A stretch of 64,000 bases of DNA, taken from assembly GCA_027486345.1 (NCBI GenBank), contig JAIXPH010000036.1, positions 208,128 through 272,127 on the forward strand. The letters run 5' to 3'. Positions 9,307-18,069 of the stretch are shown here, piece after piece (within the stretch, counting starts at the first letter, position 1; each line of letters begins with the position of its first letter). Below the pieces are notes generated by a model. That model made no database searches. It was given only the letters and a program-made list of their open reading frames with translations, and was not told the origin of the DNA. The position numbers were made by a program, and so were the translations under genes. Source of the stretch: Paracoccaceae bacterium (GTDB taxonomy: Bacteria; Pseudomonadota; Alphaproteobacteria; Rhodobacterales; Rhodobacteraceae).

Positions 9307-10413
9307 GATCAATCCGATACACCGCGCCGTCGATCACCGACAAGAACCAGATTGATCCGTCCGGGGCCTCGGTCACATCCCGCACGCGGCCGGTTTCCGG
9401 TGCGGCGAGGCGTTCTTCGGACCAGCCCGCCTCGGGGTCCAGCCGCGACAGGAAATCGGAGTTGAGCGAACCGGTGAACATGTCCCCGCGCCAATCGGGA
9501 AACAGCGCGCCGCCATAGACCATCAGGCCCGAGGGCGCGATGGAGGGGTCCCAGTAATGGAAAGGCTGCAGCATTCCGTCCTTGGCCTGCCCTTCGCCGA
9601 TGGCGGCCCCGTTGTAATTGACGCCGTAGCTGATCACGGGCCAGCCATAGTTCTGCCCGGCCTCGACGCGGTTCACCTCATCCCCGCCCATCGCGCCATG
9701 TTCGACCAGCCACAGCCGCCCCTGCCCATCCGTGGTCAGGCCCTGCGCGTTGCGGTGGCCGATGCTGAACACGCCCGGCGCATGGCCCGGCAGGGTGACG
9801 GCGGGGCTGCCATCGCGGTTCAGCGCGATCACCTTGCCCTCTGGCCGCATCGGGTCTTGTGCGGCAAGGCCACCCGGCCCGGTGCCCCGGTCGCCCGTGG
9901 TGACATAGACCGTGCCATCCGCACCCTCGGCCAGACGCGATCCGAAATGCCGCCCGCTGCCGCTGCCGGTCCCGACCCAAAGCTGGGTAAACCCCTCCAG
10001 CCGCGTCCCATCCGCGGACAACTGTCCTTTGCCCACCGCTGTGGCCCCACCGCCCGATACCGGCGCGGCGTAGGTCAGCCAGACCTCACGGCTGGCCGCG
10101 AAATCGCGCGGGACCATGACATCCAACAGACCGCCCTGCCCTTCGGCCCAGACCTCTGGCGCACCGGCGACCGGTTGCAGCGCCCCGTCGCGCAGCATAA
10201 GCAGGCGCCCGTCGCGTTCGGTCACCAAGAGCCCGCCTCGAGCCCGTCATGAGGAAGGAAGGCCATCCCCCACGGCTCGCTCAATCCCGTGGCGACAGCG
10301 CTGATCCGCAGGGGGCCTGCGCTGCTGTCGATGTCGGTTGCCGTGGCCTGCCCGGCCCCGACGACCAAAGCCAGAATCACCCAACGTGATGAAAAGACGC
10401 GCAGTGCGTGCAT
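9296..10413 (-). pseudogene. PQQ-dependent (glucose/sorbosone-type) sugar dehydrogenase, frameshifted
   Basis: Two adjacent frames make one aldose sugar dehydrogenase. The first starts MHALRVF at 10413 with a signal peptide (cut near ATATD) and reaches GLSEPWGMAFLPHDGL. The second resumes LVTERDGRLLMLRDG from about 10228 and continues through the six-bladed propeller (GSGRHFGSRLAEG, VEHGAMGGDEVNRVEAG, YNGAAIGEG) to the natural C terminus VYRIDPAG. The break is an 11-nt insertion (10229-10239 or the equivalent 10235-10245) flanked by GAGCCC repeats. Removing it restores PHDGLLVTERDG exactly as the family has it. It would be periplasmic and about 370 residues if intact. A sequencing error cannot be excluded. 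Confidence 0.85.
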
Positions 10414-10612
10414 CGTGCATACCCCGTGTCGACAACAGCCCCGCCCCGACCCCCCGGTCTTGGGACAGACCGGCATCGGGCAACGGGATAAGATATTGAA
10501 ACGCCAAGTCATTCCTGCAAGAGGGCCATACAGGTTTCTGGACGCTTTTCTTTTCGGTGACGGCGCACTAGCTTCGCTGCAGAACGCGAGTTCCAACACG
10601 GGAGACATAAAT

Positions 10613-11794
10613 ATGAAAAAACTGCTTCTGGCCACCGCCACCGCCGCGCTCTTCGCCGGTGCGGCCTCGGCTGAAGATGTGAAGGTCGGCATCCTGCTCG
10701 GCTTCACCGGCCCGCTCGAATCCACCGTGCCGGACATGGCCAAGGGTGCGGAAACCGCCATCGCGGAAATCAACGCCTCGGGCAAATTCACCCTCGGCAA
10801 TCTGGTCACCGTCAACGGCGACTCGACCTGCGTTGACGCTGCCGCTGCCACCGCCGCCGCCGAGCGCATGGTCACCGCTGATGGCGTGAAGGCCATTGTG
10901 GGCGGCGACTGCTCGGGCGTCACTGGCGCCGTGCTGCAGAACGTCGCGCGTCCGAATGGCATCGGCATGATCTCGCCCTCGGCGACCTCGCCCGCGCTGT
11001 CCACCGCCGAAGATGACGGCCTGTTCTTCCGCACCGCTCCGTCGGATGCGCGTCAGGGCGAAATCATGGCCGACATCCTGTCGGGCAAGGGCATCAAGTC
11101 GGTTGCTGTGTCCTACACCAACAACGACTACGGCAAGGGTCTGGCCGACAGCTTTGCAGCGGCCTTTGGTGCCAAGGGCGGCGCTGTGACCATCTCGGCT
11201 CCGCATGACGACGGCAAGGCCGACTATTCGGCCGAAGTCGCCTCGCTGGCAGCGGCTGGCGGCGAAATGCTGATCGTGGCGGGCTACGTGGATCAGGGCG
11301 GCAAGGGCATCATCCAGGCCTCGCTCGACTCGGGCGCCTTCTCGACCTTCTATCTGGTGGACGGCATGTATGGCGAAAGCCTGATCGGCGCCATCGGCGA
11401 AGGCCTGAACGGCTCCTTCGGCGCGGTTCCGGGCACCGACTCGGCCGGTTCGGCCACGTATGAGGAAATCGCGAAAGCGGCGGGCTTTGACGGCTCCAAC
11501 GCCTTCTCGAAGGAAAGCTATGACGCGGCGGCCCTGATCGCGCTGGCGATGGCGGCTTCGGGCTCCACCGACTCCAAGGTGTGGTCGACCAAGGTCATGG
11601 ATCTGGCCAACGCCCCGGGCGAGCCGATCCAGCCGGGTGAACTGGGCAAGGCGCTGGAGCTGATCGCGGCGGGCACCGACATCGACTATGTCGGCGCGTC
11701 CTCGGTCGAACTGGTGGGTCCGGGCGAATCCGCGGGCAACTACCGCGAATACGAAATCAAGGACGGCAAGATCGAAACGATCGGCTACCGTTGA
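10613..11794 (+). CDS. livJ: Branched-chain amino acid ABC transporter, periplasmic substrate-binding protein
   Basis: The protein has 393 residues. It has a clean signal peptide, MKKLLLATATAALFAGAASA, then a mature domain of the type I periplasmic-binding (Peripla_BP_6) family beginning EDVKVGILLGFTGPLE. AVSYTNNDYGKGLADSF and the EYEIKDGKIETIG end are typical. GGGAG sits before the ATG. It heads the five-gene cluster livJ-G-F-H-M and is separated from livG by a hairpin, which fits the usual excess of binding protein over permease. The actual ligand could be an amide or amino acid other than leucine. Confidence 0.92.
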   Translation: MKKLLLATATAALFAGAASAEDVKVGILLGFTGPLESTVPDMAKGAETAIAEINASGKFTLGNLVTVNGDSTCVDAAAATAAAERMVTADGVKAIVGGDCSGVTGAVLQNVARPNGIGMISPSATSPALSTAEDDGLFFRTAPSDARQGEIMADILSGKGIKSVAVSYTNNDYGKGLADSFAAAFGAKGGAVTISAPHDDGKADYSAEVASLAAAGGEMLIVAGYVDQGGKGIIQASLDSGAFSTFYLVDGMYGESLIGAIGEGLNGSFGAVPGTDSAGSATYEEIAKAAGFDGSNAFSKESYDAAALIALAMAASGSTDSKVWSTKVMDLANAPGEPIQPGELGKALELIAAGTDIDYVGASSVELVGPGESAGNYREYEIKDGKIETIGYR

Positions 11795-11820
11795 GCCGTT
11801 GCCTGATCTGACATAAAGAC

Positions 11821-11847
11821 GCGGCCCGGATGCCACATCCGGGCCGC
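11821..11847 (+). terminator. Hairpin between livJ and livG (attenuating terminator)
   Basis: The 12-bp arms GCGGCCCGGATG (11821-11832) and CATCCGGGCCGC (11836-11847) with a 3-nt loop follow the livJ stop by 26 bases. There is no strong T-run, so partial read-through into livGFHM is plausible. Confidence 0.7.
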
Positions 11848-11926
11848 TGTCCATTCAAACCATGTCGCTTCCGCCGCCGGACCAACCGGTCGCGCGTAGA
11901 AGCGGCCAACGGGGGAAACGTCGCAG

Positions 11927-12718
11927 ATGATTGTCGTCGAGAACCTGCACCGGCATTTTGGCGGCTTCCGTGCCGTCAACGGTGCATCACTGGAGATCAA
12001 GACCGGGTCGATCACCGGCCTGATCGGGCCGAACGGCGCGGGCAAGACCACGCTGTTCAACGTCATCGCCGGTCGCCTGCCGCCCACCTCGGGCCGGGTG
12101 CTGATGGATGGCGAGGACATCACCGGCCTGCCGCCGCAGCAGTTGTTCCACAAGGGTCTTCTGCGCACGTTCCAGATCGCGCACGAGTTCGGGTCGATGA
12201 CGGTGCGCGAGAACCTGATGATGGTCCCGCCGCATCAGAAGGGCGAGAACCTGTTCAACGCCATCTTCAACCGCGGCGCCATCGCCGCCGAGGAAGAGCG
12301 TCTGCGCGCCAAGGCCGATGAGGTGCTGGAATTCCTGACCATCAGCCACATTGCCGACCAGAAGGCGGGCATGATCTCGGGCGGGCAGAAAAAGCTGGTT
12401 GAACTGGGCCGCACCATGATGGTCGATGCCAAGATCGTCTTTCTGGACGAGGTCGGCGCCGGTGTGAACCGCACCCTGCTGAACACCATCGGCGATGCCA
12501 TCGTGCGCCTGAACAAGGAACGCGGCTACACCTTCTGCGTCATCGAACATGACATGGATTTCATCGGTCGCCTCTGTGACCCGGTGATCTGCATGGCCGA
12601 AGGCACCGTGCTGGCCCAAGGCACCGTCGATCAGGTCAAGAACGACGAGCGCGTGATCGAGGCCTATCTGGGCACCGGGTTGAAGAACAAAGTCAAAGAG
12701 GAGGCCGCGCATGCGTGA
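11927..12718 (+). CDS. livG: Branched-chain amino acid ABC transporter ATP-binding protein LivG
   Basis: The protein has 263 residues. Walker A is GPNGAGKTT (about 34-42), the signature is ISGGQKKLVELGR (about 145-157) and Walker B is IVFLDEVGAGVN (about 170-181). The residue after the catalytic glutamate pair is V rather than the usual P (DEP), a mild departure. The C-terminal extension (DQVKNDERVIEAYLG) is diagnostic for LivG. It powers the importer with LivF at the inner face of the membrane. Confidence 0.93.
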   Translation: MIVVENLHRHFGGFRAVNGASLEIKTGSITGLIGPNGAGKTTLFNVIAGRLPPTSGRVLMDGEDITGLPPQQLFHKGLLRTFQIAHEFGSMTVRENLMMVPPHQKGENLFNAIFNRGAIAAEEERLRAKADEVLEFLTISHIADQKAGMISGGQKKLVELGRTMMVDAKIVFLDEVGAGVNRTLLNTIGDAIVRLNKERGYTFCVIEHDMDFIGRLCDPVICMAEGTVLAQGTVDQVKNDERVIEAYLGTGLKNKVKEEAAHA

Positions 12719-12747
12719 CGCCTTCACGACCTTCCGGAGTATGCGGC

Positions 12748-13458
12748 ATGGCTGAACCCTATCTCATTGGCGACGCCATGACGGGCGGCTATGGCGGGGC
12801 GGACATCCTGCATGGCTGCACCATTGCCGTCGAAAAAGGCCAGATCGCTGTGATCGTCGGCCCGAATGGCGCGGGCAAGTCCACTGCGATGAAAGCCGTC
12901 TTCGGCATGCTGAAACTGCGCCAAGGTCAGGTGCGTCTGGATGGTGAGGACATCACCGCCCTGTCGCCTCAGGCGCGCGTGGCCAAGGGCATGGGCTTCG
13001 TGCCGCAGACCCACAACATCTTCACCTCGATGACCGTTGAGGAAAACCTTGAGATGGGGGCCTTCATCCGCCGCGATGACATGGCCGACACCATGGCGCA
13101 GGTCTATGACCTGTTCCCGATCCTCAAGCAAAAGCGCCTGCAACCCGCGGGTGAATTGTCGGGCGGGCAGCGCCAGCAGGTGGCCGTGGGCCGCGCGCTG
13201 ATGACCAAGCCCAAGGTCCTGATGCTGGACGAACCCACGGCGGGTGTTTCCCCCATCGTGATGGACGAACTCTTTGACCGCATCATCGAGGTCGCCCGAA
13301 CCGGCATCTCGATCCTGATGGTCGAACAGAACGCCCGCCAGGCGCTGGAGATCGCCGACAAGGGCTATGTCCTTGTGCAAGGTGCCAACCGATTCACCGA
13401 CACCGGCAAGGCCCTGATGGCCGACCCCGAGGTCCGCCGTTCCTTCCTTGGGGGCTGA
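12748..13458 (+). CDS. livF: Branched-chain amino acid ABC transporter ATP-binding protein LivF
   Basis: The protein has 236 residues. Walker A is GPNGAGKST, the signature LSGGQRQQVAVGRAL and Walker B VLMLDEPTAGVSP. The ATG at 12748 is supported by GGAG eight bases upstream; an in-frame upstream start at 12715 overlaps livG and adds an unrelated leader. It is the second ATPase of the heterodimer and is followed at once by livH. Confidence 0.93.
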   Translation: MAEPYLIGDAMTGGYGGADILHGCTIAVEKGQIAVIVGPNGAGKSTAMKAVFGMLKLRQGQVRLDGEDITALSPQARVAKGMGFVPQTHNIFTSMTVEENLEMGAFIRRDDMADTMAQVYDLFPILKQKRLQPAGELSGGQRQQVAVGRALMTKPKVLMLDEPTAGVSPIVMDELFDRIIEVARTGISILMVEQNARQALEIADKGYVLVQGANRFTDTGKALMADPEVRRSFLGG

Positions 13459-13459
13459 C

Positions 13460-14470
13460 ATGGATATCCTGAACGCCCTTGTGGCCTTCCTCAATTTCGT
13501 GGTGGTGCCGGGTCTGGCGTACGGCGCGCAACTGGCGCTGGGTGCGCTGGGGGTCACGCTGATCTACGGCATCCTGCGCTTTTCCAACTTCGCCCATGGC
13601 GACACCATGGCCTTTGGCACCATGGTCACCATTCTGGTGACATGGTGGTTCCAGTCGATGGGCCTGAGCTTCGGCGTGCTGCCCACCGCGCTCTTGGCGC
13701 TGCCCCTTGGCATCCTTGGCACGGCGTTGTTCGTGCTGGGCACCGACCGGGTGGTGTACCGCTTCTATCGGCAGAAAAAGGCGGCACCGGTGGTGCTCGT
13801 CATGGTGTCGATGGGCGTGATGTTCGTGATGAACGGCGTCGTGCGTCTGATCATCGGGGTCGAGGATCAGCAATTCGCCGATGGTGGCCGCTTTGTCATC
13901 AGCGCGGGCGACTTCAAGACCGCCACCGGTCTGGCCGAGGGTCTGGCGATCAAATCCAGCCAGGCCATCACCGTCATTGCTGCCGTGATCGTCGTGGCGT
14001 GGTTGTTCTGGTTCCTGCAAAAGACCCGCACCGGCAAATCGATGCGCGCCTTTTCGGACAATGAGGATCTGGCGCTTCTGTCGGGCATCAACCCAGACCG
14101 CGTGGTCGCGGTGACATGGATCATCGCGGCGGCCTTGGCCACCATCGCGGGCACGCTTTACGGTCTGGACAAGTCCTTCAAGCCCTTCACCTATTTCCAG
14201 CTTCTGCTGCCGATCTTCGCCGCCGCCATCGTGGGCGGTCTGGGCAGTCCGCTTGGGGCCATCGCGGGCGGCTTCGTCATCGCCTTTTCCGAGGTGGTGG
14301 TGACCTATGCGTGGAAGAAGGTCGTGACCTATGTCGTGCCTGAAAGCCTTGCGCCGGATGGCTTGGTCCAGCTTCTGACCACCGACTACAAGTTCGCGGT
14401 CAGCTTCGTCATCCTGATCATCGTGCTGCTGGTCATGCCCACCGGCCTGTTCAAGGGGAAATCGGTATGA
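13460..14470 (+). CDS. livH: Branched-chain amino acid ABC transporter permease LivH
   Basis: The protein has 336 residues with about eight to nine hydrophobic helices and begins MDILNALVAFLNF. The permease motif TLYGLDKSFKPFTYFQLLLP-type loop and AAIVGGLGSPLGAIAGG follow at about 230-275. It starts one base after the livF stop and overlaps livM by 4 nt (ATGA). Together with LivM it forms the membrane channel. Confidence 0.93.
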   Translation: MDILNALVAFLNFVVVPGLAYGAQLALGALGVTLIYGILRFSNFAHGDTMAFGTMVTILVTWWFQSMGLSFGVLPTALLALPLGILGTALFVLGTDRVVYRFYRQKKAAPVVLVMVSMGVMFVMNGVVRLIIGVEDQQFADGGRFVISAGDFKTATGLAEGLAIKSSQAITVIAAVIVVAWLFWFLQKTRTGKSMRAFSDNEDLALLSGINPDRVVAVTWIIAAALATIAGTLYGLDKSFKPFTYFQLLLPIFAAAIVGGLGSPLGAIAGGFVIAFSEVVVTYAWKKVVTYVVPESLAPDGLVQLLTTDYKFAVSFVILIIVLLVMPTGLFKGKSV

Positions 14471-15765
14471 GCCGCAATCTGCTTTTGTTCGCGGGCGTTG
14501 CCCTTCTGTTCGTGCTGACGGGGGTGTTCCAGTCGTGGAACCTGTCCCTGTCGATCCTGAACATGGCGCTGCTGTCGGCCATCATGGCGATGGGGGTCAA
14601 CATGCAATGGGGCTATGCGGGCCTGTTCAACACCGGGATCATGGGCTTCACCGCGCTGGGTGGTCTGGCCGTGGTGCTGGTGTCGTCGCGTCCGGTGCCC
14701 GAAGGCTGGCAGGCCGGGGGGACCGGCATCCTCGCCGGGCTGGCGCTGGGGGTGGTGACCATTGCCGCCGCCGTCTGGGCCAGCAAGCGCCTGCCCAAGG
14801 GGCGCAAGCGCAACCTGATCGTCGCGCTGATCCTTGTCGGCGGCTTCGTGCTTTACCGCGCGGTGCTGGACCCGGCCGTCACGGCGGTGGAGGCGTTTGA
14901 TCCCGCCACCTTCGGCAATATCGGCGGCATGGGCCTGCCCTCGCTGATCGCCTGGCCGGTGGGCGGTGTTCTGGCGGGCATCGCGGCCTGGGCCATCGGC
15001 AAGACGGCGCTGGGGCTGCGGTCGGACTATCTGGCCATCGCCACGCTGGGCATCGCCGAGATCATCGTGGCGGTGCTGAAAAACGAGGATTGGCTGACGC
15101 GCGGCGTCAAGAACATCACCCAACTGCCCCGCCCCTGGCCGGTGCCGCTGGAGGTGGACTTGCAGCAAAGCGACGCCTTCCTTGGCTGGGCCACCAGCCT
15201 TGGCGCCGATCCGGTGACGCTGTCCACGATCCTGGTCAAACTTCTCTATGCCTGCCTTTTTGGTGTGGTGCTGGTCCTGATCGTCTGGGCGTCGGAACGC
15301 ATGCTCAACAGCCCCTGGGGCCGGATGATGCGCGCGATCCGCGACAATGAGGTCTCTGCCGCCGCGATGGGCAAGGACGTGACCAAGCGCCACTTGCAGG
15401 TCTTCATCATCGGCTCTGCCATCGTCGGGCTGGCCGGGGCCATGATGACTTCGATGGACGGGCAATTGATCCCGTCCAGCTACAACCCGCTGCGGTTCAC
15501 CTTCCTGATCTGGGTGATGGTTGTCGTGGGCGGGTCGGGCAACAACTGGGGGTCGGTGCTGGGGGCACTGCTGATCGGCTGGCTCTGGCTGATCGTGGAA
15601 AGCCTTGGCCCCGCCGTCATGGGCGGCATCACCGCCGGCATGTCAGATGGCCCGATCAAGGCCCATCTGATCGACTCCGCGCAGCATATGCGCCTGTTGA
15701 CGTTGGGGGTGATCCTGCTCTTGGTGCTGCGCTTCAGCCCACGCGGGTTGATCCCCGAGAAATAA
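14467..15765 (+). CDS. livM: Branched-chain amino acid ABC transporter permease LivM
   Basis: The protein has 432 residues, longer than LivH as usual, with about ten hydrophobic helices. NMQWGYAGLFNTGIMGF (17 residues) near position 40, and MRAIRDNEVSAAAMGKDV (cytoplasmic coupling loop) near 285-300, are family hallmarks. VMVVVGGSGNNWGSVLGAL marks the last helices. It ends the operon before a strong terminator. Confidence 0.93.
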   Translation: MSRNLLLFAGVALLFVLTGVFQSWNLSLSILNMALLSAIMAMGVNMQWGYAGLFNTGIMGFTALGGLAVVLVSSRPVPEGWQAGGTGILAGLALGVVTIAAAVWASKRLPKGRKRNLIVALILVGGFVLYRAVLDPAVTAVEAFDPATFGNIGGMGLPSLIAWPVGGVLAGIAAWAIGKTALGLRSDYLAIATLGIAEIIVAVLKNEDWLTRGVKNITQLPRPWPVPLEVDLQQSDAFLGWATSLGADPVTLSTILVKLLYACLFGVVLVLIVWASERMLNSPWGRMMRAIRDNEVSAAAMGKDVTKRHLQVFIIGSAIVGLAGAMMTSMDGQLIPSSYNPLRFTFLIWVMVVVGGSGNNWGSVLGALLIGWLWLIVESLGPAVMGGITAGMSDGPIKAHLIDSAQHMRLLTLGVILLLVLRFSPRGLIPEK

Positions 15766-15788
15766 GGGCGACAGGCCCGGAACACAGG

Positions 15789-15817
15789 AAAGGGGCGGTC
15801 CGATGGGCCGCCCCTTT
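15789..15817 (+). terminator. Intrinsic terminator after livM
   Basis: AAAGGGGCGG (15789-15798) pairs with CCGCCCCTTT (15808-15817), followed by TTTGCCTTTG-like T-rich sequence. It lies 23 bases after the livM stop and just before the convergent chemoreceptor stop. Confidence 0.85.
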
Positions 15818-15828
15818 GCCTTTGCGCC

Positions 15829-17874
15829 CTAAAGCGCCTTCACCCGCCGCACGAAGCCGGTCATCGCGGCGTCCATCTCGGCGGTGGCGCGTTCCACCTG
15901 TTCCACGCCGCCCAGCATGTCCGTCGCCGCCTGTGCCGCCTGCAACGAGGCCGCATGGACCTGCCGCAGCGAGGACGAGGCCTCGCTCACCCGGCCTGCG
16001 GTCTGGGCCATGCGGCTGGCAATGTGCTGGGTGACGTTGCCCTGCTGGCCTGCCGCGACAGAGATGCCGCGCGCCTGACCGTTCACCTGATCGATACGCT
16101 CAGAAATGCCCCGGATCGCATCGGCGTTGCGCGCCACCGCCGCCAGCACCTGCCGCACTTCGCCCGCGATTTCCTCGGTCGAGTCGGTGGTGCGGGCGGC
16201 CAGTTTGCGGATCTCTGCCGCCACCACGGCAAAACCGCGCCCCGCCGCCCCGGCATGCGATGCCTCGATGGCCGCGTTCAGCGACAGAAGGTTGGTCTGG
16301 TTGGCCACATCGTTGATCAGCGCCACGATGTCGGTGATGCGGGTCGCCACGGTTTCCAGTTCCGCCAGCATCTGGCGCGCCAGTTCCGCCCGTTCGGCGG
16401 CCCCTTCCACCAGTTCCGACGTCTCGACGATGCCGCGCACCACGGCGGTGATCGAGGTGGAAAGCTCCTCCACCGCCGAGGCGACGTTGCCCACATCCAG
16501 CGCCATCTGATCCGCCCCGCCGATGACGGATGTGGTCTGGCGGCTGGTCTCATCCGCCGTGCTGGCCATGGTATCCGCCGCCCCTCGCGCCTGCGTGGAG
16601 GCGACGCGCAACAGATCGACGGCGGATGCCGCCTGCGCCTGCATGTCCTCGCCCAGACGCCGGATCGGACGCAGCAGCCATTGCGCCACGATCAGGCCCA
16701 AGAGCAGCACCGCCGCAGCCACGCCCCCCGCAGCAGTGAGCGCACTGTCGCGGCTGGCATGGGCCGCCGCCATCACCTCATCCACCGACACTTCGGCGAT
16801 CATCGCCCAATCCAGACCCGGCATGTCCAGCGGCTTGTAGGCACTGAACACCTTTTCGCCGCGCGCGTTGGTGGTCTCCATCACGCCCGCCTCGTCCTTC
16901 AGCGCGGCGGCGACGGCGGGACCGGGCACCGGGGCCAACAGATCGCGCCCTTCGACATGCACCGGGGTGGAGCGCAACATCCCGCCCGGCCCGATCAGAT
17001 AGGTTTCCAGCGACTGCCGCTCCATCTCGCCGGGTTTGGTCACTTCGGTGGCGAAATCGAGGGGCAGTTGCAGCGCGAGGATGCCGACCAGCTCCTTGTC
17101 CTTCTTGACCGGAACCAGCATGAAAAACGCCTGCGCGCCGTTGGACGGCTCATAGGTTTCGAAATCGACAAAGACATAAGGCGAGGCGCCCTTGCTTTCG
17201 ATCATCGCCTGCACCGCCCGGCCAAAGCCGGTCTTGGCATAGGGGCCGTTGCGCAGCGACGTCCCGAAATCCGTCTCCTTTTCAACGGTATAGACGATAC
17301 GCGCGCGCTTGGTTTCGATCAGGAACAGGTCGTAAAAGCCGAAACGCTCGGTGAAAGTCTTGTAGACCGGATGCAACCGCGCATGCAGTTGCGAATAGGC
17401 GCTGCCATCGCCAGCGTCGGTCAGCAATTCCTTCTGGCCCAAGGCATTGGGATTGGTGCCGATATACAGGTTCTGCAATTTCACCGCCAAGGGGTCCAGC
17501 GCGGTCATCCAGCGCGTGACATCCTCTTTACCGCCGCCCGGCGTCTCCTGGGCCTGCGTCTCATAGCGGGCGCGCAGCTTTTTCATGTCGGGCACGACGA
17601 TCGGGTCGCGCAACAGCGCCTCGGCCGCCTCATCCAGATCGGCCATGGCATCCGCGGTTTCCGGCAGGTCGGCCAAGGCCCCGGCCACGTTCACGACCTT
17701 GGCAACGTAATTCTCGACCGCCATGCCCTTGAGCGCGATGGAATTGCGGATTTCCTTTTCCGCAACATCGCGCGAATAGGTGGAAAACCTGTCGATATCC
17801 ATCTTCAAGACCGCCGCCGCCGGGGCCAGACCGCCCAGCAACAGAACAATCGCGACCTTCCATTTGAAACGCAT
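15829..17874 (-). CDS. Methyl-accepting chemotaxis protein
   Basis: The protein has 681 residues. One membrane helix lies at about 6-24 and a second at about 378-398, enclosing a large periplasmic Cache-like sensor ([21 protein letters not shown] region; [11 protein letters not shown]). The cytoplasmic part holds the signalling hairpin tip, [17 protein letters not shown] followed by [15 protein letters not shown]. The segment [14 protein letters not shown] after TM2 is HAMP-like but short. The ATG at 17874 ([12 protein letters not shown]) is chosen over an upstream start at 17967 because it places TM1 at the N terminus. No other chemotaxis gene is nearby; the ligand is unknown. Confidence 0.9.
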   Translation of the reverse strand: MRFKWKVAIVLLLGGLAPAAAVLKMDIDRFSTYSRDVAEKEIRNSIALKGMAVENYVAKVVNVAGALADLPETADAMADLDEAAEALLRDPIVVPDMKKLRARYETQAQETPGGGKEDVTRWMTALDPLAVKLQNLYIGTNPNALGQKELLTDAGDGSAYSQLHARLHPVYKTFTERFGFYDLFLIETKRARIVYTVEKETDFGTSLRNGPYAKTGFGRAVQAMIESKGASPYVFVDFETYEPSNGAQAFFMLVPVKKDKELVGILALQLPLDFATEVTKPGEMERQSLETYLIGPGGMLRSTPVHVEGRDLLAPVPGPAVAAALKDEAGVMETTNARGEKVFSAYKPLDMPGLDWAMIAEVSVDEVMAAAHASRDSALTAAGGVAAAVLLLGLIVAQWLLRPIRRLGEDMQAQAASAVDLLRVASTQARGAADTMASTADETSRQTTSVIGGADQMALDVGNVASAVEELSTSITAVVRGIVETSELVEGAAERAELARQMLAELETVATRITDIVALINDVANQTNLLSLNAAIEASHAGAAGRGFAVVAAEIRKLAARTTDSTEEIAGEVRQVLAAVARNADAIRGISERIDQVNGQARGISVAAGQQGNVTQHIASRMAQTAGRVSEASSSLRQVHAASLQAAQAATDMLGGVEQVERATAEMDAAMTGFVRRVKAL

Positions 17875-18069
17875 CTTGAATGGCACTCCCTTGCATCGCA
17901 GGCAACCGGCCACTGGCGGGCCAGGTATGACTACGTCACCGGGGCGCGGCGACTTTAGCGGGGGCAAACCGATTCACGTTTCCGACATACTTCTGTCGCG
18001 GATCAACATGCCGGACATCCCGGCTTTCCGCCAATCTGCCGCTGGCAAATGCAAGGGAGTCGCCTGCAC

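Noticed and set aside
10222..10413. Programmed frameshift in the sugar dehydrogenase
   Set aside because: There is no slippery heptamer, and the break is explained by one clean 11-nt insertion with flanking repeats.
15955..17958. 667-codon open frame opposite the chemoreceptor
   Set aside because: Shadow of the chemoreceptor gene, His/Arg-rich, no similarity.
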